DNA of 64,000 nt from Achromobacter sp. B7 (GTDB lineage: Bacteria > Pseudomonadota > Gammaproteobacteria > Burkholderiales > Burkholderiaceae_B), in contig NZ_CP032084.1 in assembly GCF_003600685.1 (NCBI RefSeq), forward strand, positions 5,952,001-6,016,000. Direction: 5' to 3'. A model generated the notes under the pieces. It saw nothing but the letters and a program-made list of their open reading frames with translations. It searched no databases and was not told the DNA's origin. A program made the position numbers and the translations under genes. Below are positions 16,645-26,465 of the stretch, piece after piece (position 1 is the stretch's first letter; each line of letters starts with the position of its first letter).

Positions 16645-18186
16645 ATGACGCATACCCTGAACAACCTGGGCGACCTGACGGACCCAAGCGTGCCCGCCGA
16701 TCTGCCCGCCATCGTAGACCTGCGCACCTCCGATGCCCCCGTCCATTACTCGCACGGGCAGATACGCGAACGCGCCGGCGGCGTGGCCGCATGGCTGACG
16801 GCACGCGGGCTGCCGGCGGGTTCGCGCATTGCCATCGCGGCGTTGAACCGCGCCGAATATCTGATTGCGTATTTCGGCATCATGCGCGCCGGCTTCGTGG
16901 CCGTGCCGATCAACATCAAGCAGACGCAAGAGAACATCGATTACGTCATCCGTGACGCGGACATCGCGCTGGCGTTCGTCGATACCGCACGCCGCGCATC
17001 GTTCGAGAACACCGTGCCCGTACTGGACTTCGACGACCCGGGGCCAGAGGGCTTTGCCGCGCAGATTCAGCCCGCGCACTTTGCCAGCGTGACGCCCGCT
17101 TCCGAAGACGTCGCGCAGATGCTTTACACGTCCGGTTCCACCGGCAAGCCCAAGGGCGTGCCGCTGACGCACGCGGGGCAGTTATGGGCGCTTGCCGCCA
17201 CCTCGGGCGCCGCGCCCCGACGCGAGCGTCAAGAGCGCTATCTTCTGGCACAACCCCTGTTTCACATGAATGGGCTCTTCATGGCCAAGCGCGCGTTCGC
17301 CAGCAACAGCCTGCTGGTGATCCAGCCCGCGTTCGACGTCAGCGCCTATGCCGACGCGCTGGAACGCTATCGCATCACCGTGCTGACGGCCGTGCCGACG
17401 ATGTTCGCACGGCTGGTCAAAGAGCCCGGCTTGCTGCGTGACCGCGACTTGTCGGCGTTGGGGCGCGTCATGCTGGGATCCGCTCCCATGACCGTTGCGC
17501 TTTATCAGCGCATACAAGAAGCGTTGCCGCAGGCCACCATCACGCACGGCTACGGCACCACGGAAGCCGGACCCGCCGTGTTCGGCCCGCATCCCGCCGG
17601 CTTGCCCACGCCGCCGCTATCGGTGGGGCACCCCCTGGACCCTTCGCAAGTGCGGTTGGCGGACGGCCCGAGCGCCGATGAGGGCGTGCTGCTGATGAGC
17701 AATCCGGCGGTGTTGTCCGGCTATCACAACCTGCCTGAAAAAAGTGCGCAGGTGCTGCAAGACGGTTGGTATTACAGCGGCGACGTCATGCGCCGCGACG
17801 CGGACGGCTTCTATTATTTTGTCGGGCGCGCGGACGACATGTTCGTATGCGGCGGCGAGAACATCTATCCCGTTGAAGTGGAAAAGCTGCTTGAGTTGCA
17901 TCCCGATGTGCGCCAAAGCTGCGTGGTGCCGCTGGCCGACGAAGAACGCGGCCAGATCCCGGTCGCCTTTGTCGTGCGCCGCGACGGCAGCGCGTTGGAT
18001 GCCGACGGCCTGAAGCAACATGCCCTGGCCAATGGGCCCGCCTATCAACACCCGCGCCGCATCCGATTCGTCAGCGAATTGCCGTGGGCCGGCACCAACA
18101 AGGTGGATCGCAACGCCTTGCTGTTGCAGGCGCGCCAGCTGGAAGCGCATCAGGCATGGACAAGCTACGAAACGGAGGCCGCATGA
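16645..18186 (+). CDS. AMP-dependent acyl-CoA synthetase/ligase (ANL superfamily)
   Basis: A 513-residue adenylate-forming enzyme. The P-loop motif LYTSGSTGKPKGVPLTH lies near residue 160, the HGYGTTEAG motif near 300, the YYSGDVMRRDADGFYYFVGR hinge near 380, and the C-terminal catalytic Lys in the GTNKVDR segment. It would activate a carboxylic acid with ATP and load it on CoA. Position after the importer and before a 3-oxoacyl-ACP-reductase-like SDR suggests that the imported compound, or a product of it, is degraded as a CoA ester. Substrate class is not readable from the sequence. Confidence 0.9.
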   Translation: MTHTLNNLGDLTDPSVPADLPAIVDLRTSDAPVHYSHGQIRERAGGVAAWLTARGLPAGSRIAIAALNRAEYLIAYFGIMRAGFVAVPINIKQTQENIDYVIRDADIALAFVDTARRASFENTVPVLDFDDPGPEGFAAQIQPAHFASVTPASEDVAQMLYTSGSTGKPKGVPLTHAGQLWALAATSGAAPRRERQERYLLAQPLFHMNGLFMAKRAFASNSLLVIQPAFDVSAYADALERYRITVLTAVPTMFARLVKEPGLLRDRDLSALGRVMLGSAPMTVALYQRIQEALPQATITHGYGTTEAGPAVFGPHPAGLPTPPLSVGHPLDPSQVRLADGPSADEGVLLMSNPAVLSGYHNLPEKSAQVLQDGWYYSGDVMRRDADGFYYFVGRADDMFVCGGENIYPVEVEKLLELHPDVRQSCVVPLADEERGQIPVAFVVRRDGSALDADGLKQHALANGPAYQHPRRIRFVSELPWAGTNKVDRNALLLQARQLEAHQAWTSYETEAA

Positions 18187-18962
18187 GCCAGAACCAAACC
18201 CCGGACAGTCTTGTCGGCAAGACAGCGTTGGTCACGGGCGCCAGCCGTGGCATTGGCCGCGCCATTGCGTTGGCGCTGGGCAAGCGCGGCGCGCATGTTG
18301 CCGTCCACTACAACGCCGCGGGCGACGCTGCGATTGAAGTCGCCGGCCTGATCCAGCGCGAAGGCGGCCACGCGTGGACGCTGCAAGCCGATCTTTCCCA
18401 GGCGGACGGGGCCACCACGCTGGCGCGCGATCTGCGCCGCACTTTGCTGGAACGCAATGGCGTGGATGGGCTGGACATTCTGGTGAACAATGCGGGCGTG
18501 GGGCTGCGCGCGCTGCTTGCAGATGTTGCGCCGCAAGACTTCGACCGCGTGCTGCAAGTGAATCTGAAGTCGCCCTTTTTTTTGATCCAGCAGACCCTGC
18601 CGTTCCTGCGCGACAACGGCCGCATCATCAATATTTCGTCGATGGGCACGCGGGCTGCCTACCCGGAAATGAGCGTCTATGCGCCTGCCAAGGCGGGGCT
18701 TGAAGCGTTGAGCCTGCTGCTGGCCCAGCAGTTAGGCGAGCGCGGCATTACGGTGAACGCCGTTTTGCCCGGCGCCACCAGCACGGACTTGAACCCACGT
18801 GCACGCGACCCGGAGCTTAGCCGAGTCATCGCCAAGAGCGTAGCGCTGGGCCGCGTGGGTCAACCCGAGGATATCGCCGACATCGTTGCTTTCCTGGCGT
18901 CGGATCAAGGGCGCTGGATCACTGGCCAACGCATCGACGCCACCGGCGGGCAGCGGCTGTAA
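18183..18962 (+). CDS. SDR family oxidoreductase (FabG-like)
   Basis: A 259-residue short-chain dehydrogenase. The cofactor motif TGASRGIGRAIA, the NNAG strand, the Ser of NISSMGT and the YAPAKAG catalytic Tyr/Lys pair are all present, and the C-terminus IDATGGQRL matches 3-oxoacyl-ACP reductase-like members. The start at 18183 gives a four-base ATGA overlap with the ligase. It is the last gene of the run and converges on the AsnC-type regulator 24 bases away. Confidence 0.92.
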   Translation: MSQNQTPDSLVGKTALVTGASRGIGRAIALALGKRGAHVAVHYNAAGDAAIEVAGLIQREGGHAWTLQADLSQADGATTLARDLRRTLLERNGVDGLDILVNNAGVGLRALLADVAPQDFDRVLQVNLKSPFFLIQQTLPFLRDNGRIINISSMGTRAAYPEMSVYAPAKAGLEALSLLLAQQLGERGITVNAVLPGATSTDLNPRARDPELSRVIAKSVALGRVGQPEDIADIVAFLASDQGRWITGQRIDATGGQRL

Positions 18963-18986
18963 ATCTGGCGAGCGCGACGCGCGGCA

Positions 18987-19964
18987 TCAATCCCCGCCGT
19001 CGCCGTTGCTGGCCAGGCGCGCCCCCGCGCGCACGATGCCGCAACGCTTGTGCGCCCGCATCACCACGCCGACTTCGCTGTTTAGCACGCCGTCCAGTTC
19101 GCCCAGGCGGCGTGTGGTCACTTCCCACAGATGCAGGCTGTCGCGGCACAGCACGTGCCAGAACAACTGCGACGCCCCGCTGGTGCCGAACAGGCAGCGG
19201 GTGTGCGGGTCCAGCGCCAGATGCGCCGCCATGGCGTCGACGGCTTGCGGCCGCACCTGCACCGAGATCACCGCCTCAACCGGAAAGCCCACCAACGCGG
19301 GCTCCACCTCAACGCGAAAGCTCAGTGCCCGGCGTTCGACCAGGTGGGAAAGCAGGCGCTGCGCGGTGGGTTCGCTGACGCCGGCCTGCTCGGCCAGTTC
19401 GGCCAGGCTGGCGCGGCCGTCGCGCATCAGATGGGCCACCATGCGCGACTCTGCATCGCTTAACGCGGCGGGCGGCTGGGCCTGCGGCGCGTCCGGCACG
19501 GCGTCCGGTTGCGCCTGGATGCGCCACTGCCCGGCACGACGAAATGGGCGCAGCACCAGCCGCGCTTCCACATGTTCGACGCCGTCGATCGACGGCAGCA
19601 CGCGGGTGACCACGTCGGGCATGTCGGCCGCATCGCCCAGGGTCAGTTCGGCCATCAGGTCGGCGGTGCCGGCCAGCGTGACGACCAGCTGGCTGATGTC
19701 CAGCCTCGCCAACTGTTCGGCCACCTCAGGCACGCGGCCGGACCGGCAGCGCACCCACGCGTGCAACACCACGCCCTGCCCCATGACCAACGGGTCAGGT
19801 TCGGCAATGACGCGCAGCGCGTCGGCGTCCATCAAGCGGCGGATGCGACGCGCCACGGTACGTTCGGCGATGCCGGTGGCCGCGCCCAGCTCGCGCCAGG
19901 ACGCGCGGGGGTCTGCCTGCAACGCGATCAGGCAGGCCAGATCGGTGTCGTCCAGCGCCGGCAT
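18987..19964 (-). CDS. Double-domain Lrp/AsnC family transcriptional regulator
   Basis: A 325-residue protein made of two tandem Lrp/AsnC units. Each has an N-terminal helix-turn-helix (ALDDTDLACLIALQ... near 4-60 and ALSDAESRMVAHLMRDGR... near 170-225) and a ligand-binding RAM-like domain (near 65-150 and 230-310). Typical family members are about 150 residues with one unit. The ATG at 19964 is chosen as the first residue of a standard AsnC helix; in-frame starts at 20000 and 20033 are possible. It is divergent from the transporter and amidase genes, which it probably controls. Confidence 0.87.
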   Translation of the reverse strand: MPALDDTDLACLIALQADPRASWRELGAATGIAERTVARRIRRLMDADALRVIAEPDPLVMGQGVVLHAWVRCRSGRVPEVAEQLARLDISQLVVTLAGTADLMAELTLGDAADMPDVVTRVLPSIDGVEHVEARLVLRPFRRAGQWRIQAQPDAVPDAPQAQPPAALSDAESRMVAHLMRDGRASLAELAEQAGVSEPTAQRLLSHLVERRALSFRVEVEPALVGFPVEAVISVQVRPQAVDAMAAHLALDPHTRCLFGTSGASQLFWHVLCRDSLHLWEVTTRRLGELDGVLNSEVGVVMRAHKRCGIVRAGARLASNGDGGD

Positions 19965-20082
19965 TAGGGGCTTACCCTTACTTGACGTGACTATATTCAT
20001 TAATCTAACGTTCGCGCATTGATAAAAACACAAAATTAAACGGTCTTTTTGACCAAAAATAAATTCTTATGTTGAGGACGTC

Positions 20083-21411
20083 ATGAGCAGCCCATCCGCA
20101 ACCTTGCGCAGCAAGCAAGGGGTAAGCGCCGCGCCCGCCGCCGCGCTTGCCGCCGCGCCCATATCCCGGTCACGCACCATCCTGGCCGGTAGTGTAGGCA
20201 ATGCGGTCGAATGGTTCGATTGGACCATCTACGCGTCGTTCGCCATCTTTTTTTCGGGCCAGTTCTTTCCAGAAGGCAATGAAACCACCGCGCTGCTTGC
20301 CACCTTCGGCATCTTCGCGGTGGGGTTTTTCATGCGACCGGTGGGCGGCTGGGTGCTGGGCATCTTTTCCGACCGCTACGGCCGCAAAGCCGCGCTGGGC
20401 CTGACGATTTTGATGATGGCGGGCGGTTCGCTCATCATCGCCATCACCCCCACCTACGCCACCATCGGCCTGGCTGCCCCGCTGTTGCTGACCGCCGCGC
20501 GCCTCTTGCAAGGTTTGTCGCTGGGCGGAGAGTATGCCTCGGCCACGACCTTTCTGGCTGAAATGGCGCCGCCGGAAAAGCGCGGTTTCTATTCCAGCTT
20601 TGTGTTTTTCAGCGCCGCCGTGGGCATCCTGGCCGCGTCCGCCGTGGGTTGGATCCTGACGTCCACGCTGACCAAGGCCGACATGGCCTCGTGGGGCTGG
20701 CGCATTCCGTTCCTGATCGGCGCCTTCGGTGGGCTGGCCGGCATGTGGATCCGCCGTTCGGTACCGGAAACGGAAGCGTTTTCGCACGCCAAGAAGACCG
20801 GCATCGAAAAGCAGCCGCTGCGCACGCTGCTGCGCGACCATCCGCGTGAAGTGCTGCGCATCGTGGGTTTCTCGGTGCTGACCACGTTTGCGTTCTACAT
20901 CTTCGTGGCCTATGTGCCCACGTATGCCATCCGCCAGGTTGGCGCGGACCCCAAGACCGCGTTCGCCGCCAATACCGTGGCCTTGATCGTGTTCATGCTG
21001 GTGCAGCCGCTGTTCGGCATTTTGTCCGACCGCATCGGCCGCAAGCCGCAGCTGATCTTCTTTGCGGCCGGCTACCTGGTGTTCTTCTACCCGCTGATGA
21101 CCACCCTGGGCCCGTCGTTTGGCTCGATCCTGGCGGTGGAACTGTTCGGCCTGGTGCTGTACGCCATGTACACGGCGATTGCGCCTGCCATCATGTCGGA
21201 ACAATTTCCCACCAGCGTGCGCGCCGTCGGTATCGGCACGCCGTACAACCTGGTGGTGGCGCTGCTGGGCGGCACCACGCCTTACCTGCTGACTTGGTTG
21301 CAAAGCCGTGGCATGGAACGCTGGTTCTTCTATTACGTGCTGGCCGGCGCCGTGATCACGTTGATCACCTTCATCCGCATGCCTGAAACAAAGGGCCAGA
21401 CGCTGAAATAG
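20083..21411 (+). CDS. MFS transporter, metabolite:H+ symporter (MHS) family
   Basis: A 442-residue inner-membrane protein with about twelve membrane segments. The signature GNAVEWFDWTIYASFAIFF near residue 40 is characteristic of MHS-family carriers (alpha-ketoglutarate, shikimate and proline/betaine types), and the loop DRYGRKAALG is the MFS inter-helix motif. A small Ala-rich tail precedes the first helix. It is paired with the downstream amidase under the divergent AsnC-type regulator, suggesting uptake of the amidase's substrate or a related acid. The transported compound is unknown. Confidence 0.9.
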   Translation: MSSPSATLRSKQGVSAAPAAALAAAPISRSRTILAGSVGNAVEWFDWTIYASFAIFFSGQFFPEGNETTALLATFGIFAVGFFMRPVGGWVLGIFSDRYGRKAALGLTILMMAGGSLIIAITPTYATIGLAAPLLLTAARLLQGLSLGGEYASATTFLAEMAPPEKRGFYSSFVFFSAAVGILAASAVGWILTSTLTKADMASWGWRIPFLIGAFGGLAGMWIRRSVPETEAFSHAKKTGIEKQPLRTLLRDHPREVLRIVGFSVLTTFAFYIFVAYVPTYAIRQVGADPKTAFAANTVALIVFMLVQPLFGILSDRIGRKPQLIFFAAGYLVFFYPLMTTLGPSFGSILAVELFGLVLYAMYTAIAPAIMSEQFPTSVRAVGIGTPYNLVVALLGGTTPYLLTWLQSRGMERWFFYYVLAGAVITLITFIRMPETKGQTLK

Positions 21412-21444
21412 CCGCAACGCGCGCCCTGCAAACGCAATGGCTTT

Positions 21445-21478
21445 CCGGTCCGGACAGGACCGGAGAGCTTTTCCTTTT
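21445..21478 (+). terminator. Hairpin with T-rich tail between the MFS and amidase genes
   Basis: CCGGTCC at 21445-21451 and GGACCGG at 21457-21463 form a 7-bp stem with a 5-base loop, followed by AGAGC and a T-rich stretch. It may be a partial terminator that lowers expression of the amidase relative to the transporter. The gap between the T-run and the hairpin makes it weak. Confidence 0.4.
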
Positions 21479-21490
21479 TGAAAGAGACCC

Positions 21491-22921
21491 ATGCCCGCAC
21501 AAGACCACACCGACCTGCATTTTCGAGACGCCCGCGAGCTGGCGCGCGCCATCCGTGAAGGCGAGCTGAGCGCCCGCCAGGTCACCACGCATTTCCTGGA
21601 CCGCATCGAACGCGCCGCCCCGCTGGCCGCGTTTAGCGAAGTCACCGCCGAACGCGCGTTGGCGCAGGCCGACGCCGCCGACCGCCTGCGGGACGCCGGC
21701 CTGCTGCTGGGGCCCTTGCATGGCGTACCGGTGGCCGTCAAAGACAGCGTGCAGTGGCAGGGCATACCGACCACGGGCGGATCCGAAGCGCGGCGCGGCG
21801 TGATCAGCGGCGACACGTCGACCGCGGTGCGCAAGCTGGCAGCCGAGGGCATGGTGATTCTGGGCAAGACACGCATGACGGAATTCGCGTTCGGGCTGTC
21901 GGGGCAGAACCCCACCCAAGGCACGGCGCGCAACCCGTGGGACGCGAAGGTTGCGCGCGCGCCGGGCGGTTCGTCCAGCGGCGCGGGCGTGGCCATGGCG
22001 GCGGGGCTGACGGCCATTGCGCTGGGCGGGGACACCGGCGGTTCGGTGCGCGCGCCAGCTGCGCTGAACGGCGTGGTGGGCTTCAAGCCGTCTTCGGGCC
22101 TGATCAGCCGCGCGGGCTGCCTGCCGCTGTCGGACACACTGGACGTGTTGGGGCCGCTGGCCCGCAACGTGGCGGACGCGCGCCTGTTGACGCAATTGCT
22201 GGCCGGGCCGGACGTGGACGATGCCGCCACCTTGGCGTTGCCCGCGTCCTGCGTGACCGCGCTGCGCCACCCCGCGCCACGCCGGCCCGCCGCCGTTGCC
22301 GTGCTGACCCCGCAAGCGTGGCCCACGCCGCTGTCGGACGCCGGCCTGGATGCGTGGCATCGGGCCCAAGAGCGACTGGCGCAAGCGGGCATTGCGCCCA
22401 CCGCCTGGCATCCGCCCGCGTCGCTGTCCTTTGCGCGCATGGCCGATGACAACTCGCTGGTGCTGGCGTACGAGGCCTATGCCTATTACGGCGCGCTGGC
22501 CGAAAACCCCGCCGCGCCGTTGTGGGACGTGGTGCGGGCACGCATCGCGGCGGGCGGCCGCATTGCGCGGGCGGACTACGAAGCCGCGCTGACCCGGCGC
22601 CAGGCCGACATGGCCGCCTTCGCCGCCGCCATGCAGGGGCTGGACGGGCTGTTGATGCCCGCGTGCGATCAGGCGGCGCAAGCGCTGGACGCCGAAGACG
22701 TACGCCACGTGGGCTTGGGCAAGCTGCTGCGCCCCGCCAACTTCCTGGGCGCGGCAGCCATCGCGCTGCCGGCGGGTGCGGACCCTGAAGGCATGCCGAT
22801 GGCCGTGCAGTTGCTGGCCCCCGCCGGTGGCGATGCCGCCTTGCTGGACTGCGCGGCGGTGCTGGAGCCGGTGCTGTCGCCGACCCGGCGCACGCCGGAC
22901 CTGTCGGCGTGGGGGCTGTAG
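21491..22921 (+). CDS. Amidase signature family enzyme
   Basis: A 476-residue cytoplasmic amidohydrolase. The Ser-cisSer-Lys triad is visible: Lys84 in PVAVKDSV, the Ser in GGSSSGAGVA near 162, and Ser185 in GGDTGGSVRAPAA. The AAALNG... continuation GVVGFKPS is also typical. It would release ammonia from an amide substrate; members include GatA-like, allophanate and indoleacetamide hydrolases. It is not GatA, because there is no GatB/GatC nearby. It lies 79 bases after the MHS transporter and is probably in the same unit. Confidence 0.9.
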   Translation: MPAQDHTDLHFRDARELARAIREGELSARQVTTHFLDRIERAAPLAAFSEVTAERALAQADAADRLRDAGLLLGPLHGVPVAVKDSVQWQGIPTTGGSEARRGVISGDTSTAVRKLAAEGMVILGKTRMTEFAFGLSGQNPTQGTARNPWDAKVARAPGGSSSGAGVAMAAGLTAIALGGDTGGSVRAPAALNGVVGFKPSSGLISRAGCLPLSDTLDVLGPLARNVADARLLTQLLAGPDVDDAATLALPASCVTALRHPAPRRPAAVAVLTPQAWPTPLSDAGLDAWHRAQERLAQAGIAPTAWHPPASLSFARMADDNSLVLAYEAYAYYGALAENPAAPLWDVVRARIAAGGRIARADYEAALTRRQADMAAFAAAMQGLDGLLMPACDQAAQALDAEDVRHVGLGKLLRPANFLGAAAIALPAGADPEGMPMAVQLLAPAGGDAALLDCAAVLEPVLSPTRRTPDLSAWGL

Positions 22922-22950
22922 GATCACGGGGCGCGCGCGTAACGTCGCGA

Positions 22951-23027
22951 CGCAGCAACGCAGCAACGCAGCAACGCAGCAACGCAGCAACGCAGCAACG
23001 CAGCAACGCAGCAACGCAGCAACGCAA
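22951..23027. repeat. Nine perfect tandem copies of an 8-bp unit
   Basis: CGCAGCAA is repeated nine times without error from 22951 to 23022 and begins a tenth copy (CGCAA) that runs into the terminator stem. The unit length is not a multiple of three and the array lies outside genes, between the amidase stop and its terminator. It is a classic site for copy-number variation. Confidence 0.95.
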
Positions 23028-23065
23028 AAAAATGCCCCCGCCGGAGTCCGGCGGGGGCATTTTTT
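23027..23065. terminator. Bidirectional intrinsic terminator (perfect 18-bp stem)
   Basis: The left arm at 23027-23044 is A6 followed by TGCCCCCGCCGG. The loop is AGT at 23045-23047, and the right arm at 23048-23065 is the exact complement ending in T6. With A- and T-runs on the two sides it would end transcription from both directions, serving the amidase (plus) and metK (minus). Confidence 0.93.
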
Positions 23066-23190
23066 GTTCAGGACCGGGCGTTGAAAGCCGGCTGGCTGAA
23101 CGAAGGTAAAAGGAGGCGGCAGCTAACAGGCCCGCAATAGAAGTCCGCAGACTGGAGCCGACCGACAGAAACCGCCCCGACTGCCGTCGC

Positions 23191-24354
<1,164 letters not shown>

Positions 24355-24629
24355 AGATGCGTCCTTGGTGTCCGGCGTTGCCGGCGTATAGGTTCATGAG
24401 GCGCGTTGCACCCCGGACCGCATGAAATACGCTATCTGGGCGCGACGCTTTAGCGGATTTGGCAAAGGGCGCGCCATGCGCTGCACCCTTGCCGTCGCCC
24501 CGCAAGTTGTCGGTTAACTCGGCGACTGAGCGGATTTTAAGCGAAAATGCCGTTCTTATGCTCGCGGCGGGGGTGTAAACATATTCCCGAATACCGGCAT
24601 AACCCTGCCCGACCTTTCCTATTTGCTGA

Positions 24630-25490
24630 ATGCTGCTCGCCCTGTTCCGACTCTTTGCCGCCTTGCCGCTACCGGTTGCGCACGCCCTTGGGCGCGCCGC
24701 GGGGCTGGCCGTGTACGCCTGGCCCGGCAAGTATCGGCGCCGCCTTCAGGCCAATGCCGCCCAGGCCGGCTACCCCGGCGCGGCCTTCGCGCGCCGTGCC
24801 GCCGCCGAAACCGGCGCCATGATTCTTGAGAACCCCCGCGTGTGGTTCAAGAACGAACAAAGCCTGGCGCAGGTGGTTTCCGACGACAACGCCGTGGTGG
24901 ACACGGCGCGCGCCGAGGGGCGCGGCATCCTGTTCCTGACCCCGCACCTGGGCTGCTTCGAAATCACCGCCCGCTATCTGGCCCGCCAGATGCCCATGAC
25001 GGTGATGTTCCGCCCGCCGCGCAAAGACGTGCTGGCCCCGCTGCTGGAGACCGCGCGCAACAGTTCCGCCGTCAATGCCGTGCCGGCCACCATGCAGGGC
25101 GTGCGGGAATTCGTGCGGGCGCTGCGGCGCGGTGAATCGGTGGGCATGCTGCCTGACCAGGCGCCCAGCGTGGGCGATGGGGTGTGGGCGCCGTTCTTCG
25201 GGCGCCTGGCCTACACAATGACGCTGCCCAGCAAACTGGCCACGCAGACCAACGTCCCCATCATCCTGACGGCGGGCGAACGCCTGCCCCACGGCCGAGG
25301 CTGGCGCATCCACTATGTGCGCGTGCCCGAGCCGCTGCCGGCCGATGCCACGGCGCAGGCCGCGCTGATCAACGCCGCGATGGAAACCCTGATCCGGCGC
25401 TGCCCCCAGCAGTACCTCTGGAGCTACAACCGCTACAAGACCCCGCGCGGCGCGCCCCCGGCGCCCGACGCCGCCCCGTCGGCTCGCTGA
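24630..25490 (+). CDS. Lysophospholipid/lipid A acyltransferase (LpxL/HtrB family)
   Basis: A 286-residue inner-membrane enzyme. An N-terminal hydrophobic anchor (LLALFRLFAALPLPVAHAL) precedes the acyltransferase domain with the H-X4-E dyad His106/Glu111 (TPHLGCFE), a MFRPPRKDVL block and a LPDQAPSVGDGVWAPFFG motif. It adds a secondary acyl chain to lipid A precursors from acyl-ACP. A second paralogue follows after 39 bases. The Pro/Ala-rich C-terminal tail is probably unstructured. Which of the two acyl positions it serves cannot be told. Confidence 0.9.
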   Translation: MLLALFRLFAALPLPVAHALGRAAGLAVYAWPGKYRRRLQANAAQAGYPGAAFARRAAAETGAMILENPRVWFKNEQSLAQVVSDDNAVVDTARAEGRGILFLTPHLGCFEITARYLARQMPMTVMFRPPRKDVLAPLLETARNSSAVNAVPATMQGVREFVRALRRGESVGMLPDQAPSVGDGVWAPFFGRLAYTMTLPSKLATQTNVPIILTAGERLPHGRGWRIHYVRVPEPLPADATAQAALINAAMETLIRRCPQQYLWSYNRYKTPRGAPPAPDAAPSAR

Positions 25491-25529
25491 CGTTTTCTGG
25501 TTTCCGCCGCCCGGTCCACTCCCGACACG

Positions 25530-26420
25530 ATGAAAGATTCAAAGACGCGTACGCTGGTTTCCCTGTTGAAATGGTTCGGCCGCATCCAGCCGTCGACGCG
25601 CTTGCGCATCGGCGCCGTGCTGGGTTGGCTGGCGCCACGGCTGGCTAAATCCCGGGCGCGCATCGTGCGGCGCAATCTGGAATTGTGCTTTCCCGACCAG
25701 CCCGAGTCGGTGCGCGAGCAATGGGTGGCGGAACACTTCCGGGCGCTGGCGCAATCCATCGTTGATCGCGGCGTGCTGTGGTACGGCACGCCCGAAGCCA
25801 TCAAGGACATGGTCACGCAAAGCGGGGCCGAGCGCATCAACGAACTGATCGCCCAAGGCCGTTCGGTGATATTGCTGGCGCCGCACTTCATCGCGCTGGA
25901 TGCCGCCGCCACCCGCCTGACCATGGAAGTGCCCAGCGCTGCCACCATGTACACCCCGCAAAGCGATCCGCACATCGACGCGGTCGTGGCCGCCGGACGC
26001 GCGCGCTTCAACGAGGTTTTCCTGGTCAGCCGCAAGGACGGCGTGCGCGACCTGATCCGCCACCTGCGCGCCCCGCGTCCGGTCTACTACCTGCCCGACA
26101 TGGATTTCGGCCGCCAAGGGTCGGTGTTCGTGCCGTTCTTCGGCGTGCAGGCCGCCACGCTGCTGGCCACCGCGCAACTGGCCCAGAAATGGAACGCGGC
26201 GGTGCTGCCCATCGTGGGCTTCTGGAACCCCGACACCGGCCGATACCATGTGGACGTGCTGCCCGCCCTGGCGGACTTTCCCGGCGACGCGTCCCTGGAA
26301 GAGGCCACCGCCCGGCTGAACCGCGAGCTGGAAACCTGGGTGCGCCGCTGCCCCAGCCAGTACTACTGGGTCCACCGCCGCTTCAAGACCCGTCCGCCCG
26401 GCGAAGCCAAGCTCTATTGA
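25530..26420 (+). CDS. Second lysophospholipid/lipid A acyltransferase (LpxL family)
   Basis: A 296-residue paralogue of the upstream gene with the H-X4-D form of the dyad (His119/Asp124 in PHFIALD), a YTPQSDPHID block, and YLPDMDFGRQGSVFVPFFG. The first helix region is shorter and more basic, consistent with an amphipathic membrane anchor. Two adjacent LpxL-type genes suggest hexa-acylation or two alternative secondary acyl additions. dapF follows 45 bases later. Confidence 0.9.
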   Translation: MKDSKTRTLVSLLKWFGRIQPSTRLRIGAVLGWLAPRLAKSRARIVRRNLELCFPDQPESVREQWVAEHFRALAQSIVDRGVLWYGTPEAIKDMVTQSGAERINELIAQGRSVILLAPHFIALDAAATRLTMEVPSAATMYTPQSDPHIDAVVAAGRARFNEVFLVSRKDGVRDLIRHLRAPRPVYYLPDMDFGRQGSVFVPFFGVQAATLLATAQLAQKWNAAVLPIVGFWNPDTGRYHVDVLPALADFPGDASLEEATARLNRELETWVRRCPSQYYWVHRRFKTRPPGEAKLY

Positions 26421-26465
26421 TCTCGGCCGGCTGTCCGCGCCCGAATAATGGGCGATAATCGCCCG

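Noticed and set aside
20170..22452. 760-codon open frame on the minus strand
   Set aside because: Runs antisense to both the MFS transporter and the amidase; composition is low-complexity Arg/Ser/Ala and shows no domain.
22951..23027. CRISPR-like repeat array
   Set aside because: Unit of 8 bp, directly adjacent copies, no spacers.
24355..24629. SAM riboswitch upstream of metK
   Set aside because: No recognisable SAM-I/II-type conserved core or terminator hairpin seen.
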